Source: Apostichopus japonicus (lineage: Eukaryota > Echinodermata > Holothuroidea > Aspidochirotida > Stichopodidae). Taken from it: a DNA stretch of 64,000 bases. Numbering within the stretch: the stretch's first letter is position 1; every line of letters begins with the position of its first letter. Location of the stretch: positions 24,639,611-24,703,610 of the forward strand of contig NC_092576.1 of the NCBI RefSeq assembly GCF_037975245.1, written 5' to 3'. This document shows positions 48,101-60,100 of the stretch, in pieces. The position numbers and the translations under genes were made by a program. The notes under the pieces are model-generated. The model was not told the DNA's origin, did no database searches, and saw nothing but the letters and a program-made list of their open reading frames with translations.

Positions 48101-51100
48101 GGATTCAAGGAATGATATATAGAATTACATGACATAAAAGAAATGATATATAGAAATACATGATATAGAAAACAAACAGTCAGAAACATGGGATTTGAGG
48201 AATGTTTTACTTAATGAGCCTCAGATGGTGAATGGTTAATTTCTCAAAGGTAAAATTTGTACAGAAATACAACCTGTTATAAAGCAGTGATATTGTCTTC
48301 AAACATATCAACATTAATTTTGTGCAGAAAAATCTACCTTCAAGGTGAGAGACTTACTTGGTAACTTTCTCCAGCGTTGATTGGATGATCTCCTTGACTT
48401 TGTCTTCATCTTCTGCTAATATTCCTTGCAATCCAACTGAGAAGGAAGCTTCCCTCGTAGAGCCATCATACCTGCAAACCAGAGAAGACGTTACTGTAAT
48501 AAATACCACAAATGTTGCCGTTTGTTCTGGATACCCCCATGATTTTGGTTTTTTTTAGGTTTATAGTCTTGTTCAGGGCCATGGCCCTCTCACACGACTT
48601 TACAACTTAACCCTAGTCATTGGTAACTTGTCACACCTACACACCAAAGTGTACACAATTCAATCAATCTCTCCTGGGGCACCACAGTGCACCACAACCA
48701 TGTATCCCCCGGGGACTTCCCATAGGGTGCAGCCACAAACCGATGCACGCAACTATAGTTACAAGTTAACTCGCAAGTTGAAGAGAGGGTGAAGAGAGGC
48801 AATGGAGATAAAGTGCCTTGCCCAAAGGACACAACGTAATGAACTGGCCAGGACTCGAACCTGTTATCCTTAGATCACAAGTCCACTTACTTAAAACCAC
48901 TTGACCACAATGCCCTCTCGTACATAAGATCTTCACAAAGATAACTGACATAGGTTTGGTATTGAGATGTAGAAAGTACATTTACCCACACACTGGAGAA
49001 TATCCAGCACCGATATTAGCATCCAACAAGGATTGGTAGAAAGGTGAGGTCGGTCCTGAAGTCAGAAGGGATGCTAGTAAACTCATTTCAAAGCTCTCGT
49101 GCACCTCAGTGATCCTGCAAGAACATTGTATCACATTAAAATATTAGGACCAAAGACTTTAAAGGGTGTGAAGACTCGCGCAAAAAAGAAACGTCAAATG
49201 CTAATAATCTGACCTAGTTTCTAGTGAGGTGTAACAGAAGTGTAAGACACCACCATCGATCCCAGAAAATATGCACACAGCTTGCTACCGTAGGTAATTA
49301 GACACTAATGTACAGTCAGTACATACAGCTGTAGTCAATACCCACATCACAGTATACAAACAATACAGCGATGGACATCTCAGGTCCAGCTAAAGATAAC
49401 AATTGAGGTATCACGTTTCATTTCTGTCTGCATTTTGTAGCAACACGAACAAAACGTCACTTGCAAGCAACAGAAAGTTAACTTTTTCATATGGCCACAC
49501 GCGGTTTGGGGCGAGCCTTCAATGCCTTTAATGATATTGAACGAACAATGTATTTCTTTCAAATGTATGAAGAACAATATATATTCCTTGGTAATGTTAG
49601 AAGGAATCAATACATTAACTACTCCTGTATGCAAACAATAACCAGTTTATATACCTGTCAATATCTATGTATAATTTCAGGTATTACAAAAGACAGTTTC
49701 AAAGTGATATGTAAATGATACATCAACATAACTTGTTAAAGAATAGAGTTTTACAAGGAAGTTGACACCAGTTTTTGTAGAATTTTGTAAGATGTTTTAT
49801 TCCAGCATTGTGATTGGTTGTCTTACCTTGGCAACAGGTAACTGACACTCACTGTTGTTTGTTTGTCTGGGTCAGGACTCATGACATCAGGTGGACAATG
49901 GACAACAGCTGATCTCTGATAAAAAAAAGCAAGAAAAATATGTTTCAATATATAAGATATGACATCTCACAACTCTTATTGTCTTATATTAAAACATATT
50001 ATACACACACAACTGCATTTACTGTTGAATTCAACTGGTGTAGCCTAAACACTCTCTATAATGTAATCTTGTAATGAAAGCAGCTGTTTGTCTTTTGCAT
50101 TCGTCAAATGCCATCAGTTGAACCAACCTACAGAGCATTGGCTAAAAATAAGAATGAAACATAAAATGAAGTACTTAGCAAGTACTTAATAAATACATCT
50201 AATTGCAGAATACCAGACATATCATAATATATATGTATCAGCCACTTCTACACAACACATGATGAAATTAATTTCAAAATTTCAAAATAATTCAAAACAT
50301 TTCAAAATTTCAAAAAAATTAAAGAAAAATTTCAAAATTCTGCTTCTTTATTACATTTTAAAACACAAAAATTCAAGTAAATAGAATTGAACAATAAATA
50401 CCAAATGCTGCTATGTATAAATCTGAATTCAACATTTGAGTTTGGTATTAAAATCTGGTGAAAGATTTGAAATATTATTTAAATAGTCATCAAAATTTCA
50501 AAAGCTTCTCACAAGTCCATGAAACCAGAAAAAATTTATGTCAACTAAAAATATGAAATACTTTATATCAAAACTAACCACTATGAACAACTACTATGTA
50601 CATACAACACTTGACTAATAAATACTGGTATGACTGGAAGCAGCCAGCTGCCCATTAAGTGGAGTGTTAGCTCAGTGGTTAACGCCGGTGCCTTCCAATC
50701 ATAAGGTCCCGAGTTCGAGTCACTCCAAGATTAATGTACGTCATCCAGTTACAGAGTTGTCGACAATTGACAATTCATAATCATGGACGTTAAATATGAA
50801 TGTAAGAGACTGGCTTCGGTCAGCTTGCGGCTTTGATAGGCAAATGATGGCTTCTTCGCGAGTTCCTGCTTGCAGTAGGACCTAAAATACATACAAACTT
50901 ATATACATACACCCATACATATAAATATACATAATGTGTTTCTTACCTTTTCTGTCCATCTTGTTTCATTGGGGATACTCGTACCAGGTTCAATCTTGTG
51001 GAATCTATCTAGCGCTAGGCTGTTTATCTGCTCCAAGTGACTTTCCAGAGGTAGGTCGCCGTATGTATAGAACCTTGAACGTACAAAACAATGTAGTTGC

Positions 51101-54100
51101 ATCGTTAAACTGAATTAAATCTCTTATGTATGGAATTGGATTTCATAACATAAAAATTAAATAAGACTATGAGGATATCAACAAAGTGAGTTGCCACATG
51201 TACAAAAATGTCTAAGATGCTACAGTTTTACCTTTTCAGGAAAGTGTGCCTTATCATCTCTGGAACAGCCTGTGTACCTGTCGCAACTTCTCTTGCCATA
51301 TATTCCAACTCACACACTTCGTTCTTCCAACAAACTGTATTTAACTGTTCCTATACCACGCTTGAAGACCTATCGTTACAGAAGCTTCGAATACTCTGGC
51401 TCTTATCTCTGGAAAAATTTACCAAATCACATTCGAACTTGCTCTAAACTTTCTACATTCAAAAGTCTACTTAAGACCCATCTTTTCACTTGTATGTATG
51501 TATGTATGTATGTATTTTAGATCCTCCTGCAAGCAGGAACTTGGGAACTTGTTCTTTCGTAAACTAATCTGCTTTCTTTGTAAAGCGCCTTGAGCAGTGA
51601 CTTTTATCTACTGATTTGGCACTCTATAAGTCTCATTTATTATTATATTATATTATTAAAGTCATCCACTATAGGAACCCTGGGATGTGAAAGACCAAAC
51701 TACTTCTCTAGTCCACTATCAACCCAGTCAGTCCCCTTGCATCGAGACTGTGACTGTGTGATCGTTACGATGTTATGTCAAATGTGTACCAAGAGTCCCT
51801 CAGAAAGTGAATAGATAACTATACATGATCTAAGTCTGGGGTGGGCAACCTACGCCCCGCTGGCCACATGCGGCCCGCCAGTGATTTGTTTGCGGGCTGC
51901 GAGATGTCTCAAGAAAAAGAAAAATAATCAATCTATTTTACATCATCACAAAAAACCAGCTAGCTGCTTAAATTTATCGGCACTAATGATGCTGTCAGGT
52001 AGGCCTATTGTCCCCATTAATTATCAACTGACTGTACTGTATTGACATTATGTTTTTATGAATACAGATAAGTACACACACCTATTGCTTGAAAGTCTTC
52101 AGAATCAAAGGTGTGAAATCAAACGGCAGGTCATTGGTTAGGTGCGGCCCGAGCCAATTTTTCACTCCTTATATCTGGCCCATTCATTCAAAAAGGTTGC
52201 CCATCCCTGATTTAAGTCAATAAATTCTACAGATATTACAATGCCCATTAAGTATCATCCAATTGACACCTGCTCACAGTTGAATGAGAACCTTTGCCTT
52301 CATACACTTTCTCCTTTCGGTAAGAAAACACAGTTTGAGCTATCCGATTTTCCACAAAACGTTTCTGTTCCATGATAAATAATGTTTTGATAAATCTCAC
52401 CCAAAGGGTAGGATATAAACAGTACTACTGACCTGGCATTACTAGGGTGATAATGGGTGGCATGGAACTCTCTCAGCTGTTCGTGAGTCAAATTAAGAAT
52501 GTCGTTCGGGTTGCCACCACTGTTGTATGAATATGTATGAGATGGGAGGAGCATGTTCTGACAGTGAACAGCATATAATTGGTCTGGTGAAGACTGAGAA
52601 ATAGAAATAAGAAGAAGAGTATTTAAGCATTCCTCTGTTTTTCACAACACAATATCTATAATCACCATTAAATCTATATTGAATTATTGGTATTTATGAT
52701 CATAATAGTCCATGTGATACCTGGCAAGGAAGAGCGACATAGTAGCCGATTAGGTTCAAAGTCCTTCTCCTTGTGTTCAAGTGCCAGAACAACACGGCAC
52801 CTCCATACCTGAAAAATCTGATCCGTCTTTATCAGCCAACAAGAGCCCTACGGTCTGCTGGTCAGAGTCGTCTGGAGGTGCCGATCACCAAGACAAACAG
52901 CTATGGGAACAGAGCATTTTGCGTGGCTGGGCCATGCCTCTGAAATGAGCTACCAGCCGAACTCAGAACTGTTTTCTAGTCTTACAACATTCAAGTCAAA
53001 GCTGAAAACCTACCTTTTTAGACAGCATTAACTGTGATATTTAAACTGCGTATTAAATTCTATTCATGTGCAATAGAATTGCTTTTCATGTGCAATAGAA
53101 TGTGCTTTTTATTCTTCATACTCTTTTATATTGTATTTTATTCTGCATTTTTACTACATATTTTGTGCCATATATTTTTTATTTACTGTATGTATAGCGT
53201 TTTAGAGCACTTTTGTTGAATTTACGCTTTTTAAAATAAATGATTAGATTAGCAAAATAATATGCGAGTTGAAAACAGAAATGGTTCTCGTCTATCTAAC
53301 AGGGCCATCAACTCATAGATCATACATCAAACTGACCCATACATTACAACCCTACCAGCCATACAATCACAACACACTCAAGGTAGACAGCTAAATGTGT
53401 TGTAAAAACACGTCTACAGTTCACACATCAGCTACTTACTCAAATTTCCAGTGCATTAATATCTACAACCTAAAACCAAATTCCCACTTGTCTTTTTCCT
53501 TGAATTAAACAAAAGCGACATTTTTTTTCATAATTTGAACTTGCCGGAAAATTGCGTTTCTTACATCTTTTTGCAAATGATGAAACCCACTGGCAATTTA
53601 GCCAGTAAATAGACTGAATTGTGTGGCATGGTAAAAGTATAGACACTGAATGTAATAAGAGTTACAGCCCTCTATACAGGAAAGTCCAAACAGCTGTGAA
53701 GCAGTGGCATAGCCAGAGGGGGGCCAGGGGGGGTGCAATGCCCCCCAAATTTACTTGCTACAGTCTTGCCCCCCCCCCCCAATGAAATCCAGTGATGTAT
53801 TCAAAATACTTCTTTTTTACATTTTTTCGAGTTCTAATCACAAGTATTCATACCTCAGGGCTCATGTTCGTACTTCATTTAAGGTCAGAACTTGGTAATC
53901 AGAACGAGATATTACACACTTTGGGCCTTCATCATACCCACATACGGAGACCTTTGATCAATGTCGTCCTACAGAATAAGCGCCAATAATTTGGCCGGTT
54001 GTATAACCATTACAAACTAGCGCTAGCAACCCATGTGCATTTTTAGCGACCAATGATGCCAATCGTGGCATATTATATATTTCTTGGTAATTCCTACCAT

Positions 54101-57100
54101 CAACCATCATCTGGTTGCCCCCCTTAAGAAAAATCTTGCCCCCCTAACGATAGAATGCTGGCTACGCCACTGTTGTGAAGTGATGACATCACACTTACCA
54201 TGGCTCCTTTCATTTCATTAAAGACAACCCCCTTGAAGGTAATGGGAGAACCCTTGTCTTCATTTGAATCATGTTCAAGTCTCCAACCTTCCTGCCTAAA
54301 AAATACAGAACAGACAATAAAATAATCGTTAAGATATGACAATCCCTTCCATAACCAAAACAAATGCTTTGATATTTCATACAGTCACAAAACAATAATT
54401 CACATTATTACGAACGAGTGGGTATCATCAGCACTTTAGGAATTTATTACTTCTGTTTGTGAAGGAGTTGAAAGTTTCACGACGTTTCCGAGATTATTTG
54501 ATTATTTTTTACTGCATGTTATGAGATGGGAGTTACCATTAGTACTTAGGTATAATCGGCTGTACATGATCTAAGGTAGAAGAGTACAACCGAATGTATG
54601 TATGTATGCATATTTATGTATATTAGATCCTCCTGCGAGCAGGAACTCGCGAAGAAGCTCCTACCACACGTTAACCACTGAGCTAACACTCCTACCACAC
54701 GTTAACCACTGAGCTAACACTCCTACCACACGTTAACCACTGAGCTAACACTCCTACCACACGTAAACCACTGAGCTAACACTCCTACCACACGTTAACC
54801 ACTGAGCTAACACTCCTACCACACGTTAACCACCGAGCTAACACTCCTACCACACGTTAACCACTGAGCTAATACTCCTACCACACGTTAACCACCGAGC
54901 TAACACTCCTACCACACGTAACCACTGAGCTAACACTCCTACCACACGTTAACCACCGAGCTAACACACCTACCACACGTTAACCACTGAGCTAACACTC
55001 CTACCACACGTTAACCACCGAGCTAACACTCCTACCACACGTTCACCACTGAGCTAACACTCCTACCACACGTTAACCACCGAGCTAACACTCCTACCAC
55101 ACGTTCACCACTGAGCTAACACACCTACCACACGTTAACCACCGAGCTAACACTCCTACCACACGTTCACCACTGAGCTAACACACCTACCACACGTTAA
55201 CCACCGAGCTAACACTCCTACCACACGTTCACCACTGAGCTAACACACCTACCACACGTTCACCACCGAGCTAACACTCCTACCACACGTTCACCACTGA
55301 GCTAACACACCTACCACACGTTAACCACCGAGCTAACACTCCTACCACACGTTCACCACTGAGCTAACACACCTACCACACGTTCACCACCGAGCTAACA
55401 CTCCTACCACACGTTCACCACTGAGCTAACACACCTACCACACGTTCACCACTGAGCTAACACTCCTACCACACGTTCACCACTGAGCTAACACTCCTAC
55501 CACACGTTAACCACTGAGCTAACACTCCTACTACACGTTAACCACTGAGCTAACACTCCTACCACACGTTAACCACTGAGCTAACACTCCTATCACACGT
55601 TAACCACTGAGACAACACTCCGAATGGACGCAAGACAACTTACAGGAAATCAAGATGATTTAGATTCGGGAAGAAGACAGCATCTAGATAGACGGACAGA
55701 AGATTCTGGAAATCCTTTGAATTCTGAGTTGAAAATGGATACATTGTATAATCACTAGCTGCAAAGAAAAGGAAGAAAAGTTAAGGTTAATCCAGGCTTC
55801 TTGGCAACACTATCATTACTATTATCTATATGTATGTATTTAGATCCTCCTGCAAGTAGGAACTCGCGAAGAAGCCATCATTGGCTTATCAAAGCCGCAA
55901 GTTGACCGAAGTCAGTCTCTTACATTCATATTTAACGACCATGATTAAGAATTGTCAACAACTCTATAACTGGACGACATACATTAATCTTGAAGTGACT
56001 CGAACCGGGGACCTTATGATTAGTGTTGCGCCGATATCACCAATATCGGTTTTGGCCGATATCCGATATTATCATCCCAATATCGGTCCGATACCGATAC
56101 GATACCGATATTTTTTATCAGACAAAATAAAGGCAAAATGGTACTTTTAGTCATGCATACATTCACAAATAAATCTTCAAGTAAACAACAAAATATGGTG
56201 TTTTGTTTTCCTTTCGTCCTAAGTTGAAAAGAATGGCTTTTTTCCTGATTTTGAAAAAGAGAATGGTAATTGAAATCCAACCGGAACATTTTTCACTGCA
56301 GCGCTGCATACGATAATAAAATGGACGTAGTAAATATGAGCCTCAACATTGTAAAGACTTACAAGTATAGCTACAGTGTTAAGGTATGCTTGAAAATTGC
56401 ATCTTTATTAGGTTACGAACTGTCGATCACAATGTAAAAGTTATAATTTATTGAATTTATACTCAATGTACAACTTATTCACTTGACCGTATAGAGAAAA
56501 AAAAACTGAAAATCAGTAGAGAAATGACCAATTGTGTACGGAAAGTAAGGTGGTACACCTTTCAAATATTACAAAAGATCGAGCAAAACACTTTCGAAAA
56601 ATTCAGGCAAAACTGGCATATCGTACTAAATGCAACTAATGTCATGTAAACAAGGCTCTATTACATCCATTTATGAATATACCGTAAGACCACGGCTGTT
56701 GTTAAGCGGGGGGAAAAGAAAGTATTTTCTAGAATTTTCAAAAATACGGAAAAATAATATCCTACCATAGTTAAGTGTATAGCAAATAGCCTAACCACCT
56801 CGACGGTTACGGATCTCACGTAACTAAAAAGTTCCTTGGCAACGTGCCAAAAATGTTAACAAACAGGTGTTACACGTGGGATGAGCTCGCAGTTGTTTGG
56901 GAAGGTACCTGGGTAAATTTGTAGCACATGCACCCTGGTAGTTGGGTATAGGGTTAAAAACTGCAGCTGTAAAAATGTACGCATAGTGCACGCTATTCAT
57001 TGTTAGGCAGTCTAGAAACAGGGCTTTGCTGAACGTTGTTTGATTCATAATATCGGAAGTTTTTTAAGTTGCACTTTTTAAAGATTGAAAGACAGATTAA

Positions 57101-60100
57101 ATCTCTTTTCATTTTATAACATAATATAGCTATTCTAACTTGTCATTTCAAAATTCTCATCAGTTTCGTGACAATTTAAATAAAAAAAGATGTCAGTATT
57201 TTGCATCCTCAATTGCGGATTTTTTCATCACCAGACACGCAAAAAATGCCAAATTTTTTGGGGGGGATTTCGCCCCCCAGGATTCCCACGAGGGGTTCTA
57301 CCCCATGACCCCACCAAGGCCCTAAGGCGGGCCCCTGGACACCACGCCTTTATGCTTGCACGCTACGCGTGCTCGGCGCGTTCGCTGGGCGAACACCGGC
57401 GGGACATCGGCAGTGTGTTCGCGGGAAATTAAACACGGTTTTAAACACTACTGAACTGTGCAGTTATGCATCATGTTCAAGGTTTTCACGGAGGCCTTTG
57501 AGCAAATGAATGGTTAGTACAGTGTATATATGCTGCACTAATGCTGTGTGTAGGCCAAGGTTCACGAAGGTCATTGGTTATATTCGCGCGACGTAGACGT
57601 GTTTTAGAGGTTACGGAGGGTCAGGTTTCCATGGATATTAATCGAAAATTAATCTGAGTTTAACTGACGCTAAAGTAATGGATTGTCTTGGGCAGAGTAA
57701 CAAATCATTGCAAGTATAAAGAAGTAGCTCTGCTGTTAAAAAGAAAAGTTCAATATCGGTTTGCTGTTATCGGCAACTAGGCAAAATTTTACCGATACCG
57801 ATATGCTGCCGATATTGCAAATATCGGCCGATACCGATATTGAAAACGATTATCGTAGCAACACTACTTATGATTGGAAGGCACCGGCGTTAACCACTGA
57901 GCTAACACTCCACATTATACTTCTTGTCCCAACATATATATATATATATATATGGAATAAAAAAAATGAAGAAATGAAAAAATCCTCTACCATAATATTA
58001 TACACTCTCCATCCTCCACCATGTCAAACATGTGAGTTTAACTAATTGTCATAAATGTGTAACGTCAGTATTTAACTACACAAGGAGTAATTTCAATTAC
58101 CGGTAAAAGCATTCATGAATGTTGACAGAGATCTGTTGAGCATCTTGAAGAATGGATCCCTACAGGGAAACCTCTGAGATCCACAGAGGACAGTGTGCTC
58201 CAAGATGTGAGATACTCCGCTGTTGTCCATAGGGGTAGTTCGAAACCCAACACTGACCATGAATAAGAAGAATTCATCATTCAAATTAGTAAACTATGTT
58301 AAAGAAGGATCAAACACAACAAACACCTACATCTTATATCATGGCTAATATTTGTTTCATTAGACATATTGCTTGGTTTCCTTTACTTTGATATATAGGA
58401 GGGCGGCCATTTTGTCAATGGGTGATGTCATTGTGCCATAAGGAAGTGAAATATCTTAGTTTCTCTTGAATATATTTAAACATTTTCATGTTGAAAGTTA
58501 ATACAGTGTTGGAGTAATGTTGCAAACTTTACTTCATATTAAAACCAACATGTGTAAACACTACCTCCATCTCATAAAATAAATTAAGTAAAAAACTGAG
58601 AAAGATTTGCACTTGCAAAGCACCAGTGGTTCTATTATATATAGCATATATTTTTGTCACTGTAACACCTTCTTTTTTGGGGGGCTTCAGTCTAACATAT
58701 GATAGAAACTTCACGACCTAACAGTTCCTGAAAGAAGTCAAATTATTCTTTGCTGTTTTATGAGTTGATCACCACCAGCATCTATATCAGACTAAAAATT
58801 ACCACCAGGTTTTAATTTGCTTCTCCTGGTGCAGCAACAAAAGTCACATGCAAACATTAGTAATTTTAAGGGTTCTTAACCCTTCCAAGGTCTCCAGCTT
58901 TCTGTAGTCTAAGTAACTTCAGTTGTAATATTTACAGTTCTCAGGGCAAGGAACTTAAACAGAGATATTTTATTAAAACAAAGCTACTGTACTGTATCAA
59001 CAGACAAATATTATCTATAATATTTATAAACAATAACCAAGCTTATCAATATCAAGCATTATTTAGCCTTTGAAGAAGGCTCAATTTAGCCTTTGAACTT
59101 ATTTAGCCTTTGAACTTGTCATTTAGCCTTTGAAGAAGATCCTGCTAGGATCAAAACCTCAGGCCAACTTACTTTTACACAATATCAAGCATGTCAACTT
59201 TACTGATTTAAATACTCTGTTTTGACTTGAGGTGCTTCAAAACAAGCACTCAGCAGATTGGCTTAAATTAATAGCTCAATTCTTAATCAGATCTCTCAAT
59301 TGCGCAGCAGTTGAAGCTCTCCTTTCCAGAACATAAGAAAAGCTGCAACATGCATACAGAATCTATGACAGCTATGGCATGTCTCTCAAAGCCGGAGTTG
59401 AAACTGCTGGACAAGTGAGAGTCATGCTGTATCTCTCACCTAAAGACATTATTGGTATCATCTCTAGCAATGTGGAGATGTTCAGCACCAGTTTGGAGAT
59501 GATTCAGTTTAATTGCTGTCAGATAAAGCTCTGGGACTTCTGTGACCTGGCAATGAAGAATTTACATTCAGTTAGTCTAGAGTTCTGTGTGAGGCTTTGT
59601 AAAACAATACTGGATCATTAATAAAGTAAAATATATACAAGACTTTTGAAGAGCTATAATAAAAACTCATCATACAAATGGCCCACAAAATGGTTTCCAA
59701 AGTATCTGATTGGAATATCATTTTTGCAAATGGTGCACTGCACATGGCAGATGGTTCATCGGGGCTAATCATGCTGTATGTGAAATTTGGTATTACAGTA
59801 CTGCAAAGTTTGGACAACAAAGTTTGTGCAGTATCAATATTGCATCAAGGTATTCAATGATTCATAGAGCTCTCTTATCTGCACATTATATTAAATTAAT
59901 CAAAGTAAAAAAGCATTGCCATTTAGGCCTACATATTAACTTTATTATATATCCATACAAGAAGGTCAAGTGGGATAAACAATATTTCATATCTTATGGA
60001 TATCTTCTTCGGCATCATTTTTTACATTACCAACATATTTCTTGTTCAAAGTATACAAGAACTTCTCTTTTAGTCTTTACCTTCTCAATCTGATATCCAT

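Noticed and set aside
56021-57866. A transposase gene inside the hAT-type element
   Set aside because: Frames at 57140-57432 and elsewhere are short, in a GC-rich stretch, and show no hAT dimerisation or catalytic motif; treated as non-autonomous.
58093-58284. PITRM1 exon 4 starting at its in-frame ATG (MNDEFFLF...)
   Set aside because: The acceptor at 58253 joins exon 3 in frame to give [12 protein letters not shown], as expected for the family; the extra upstream residues are intron.
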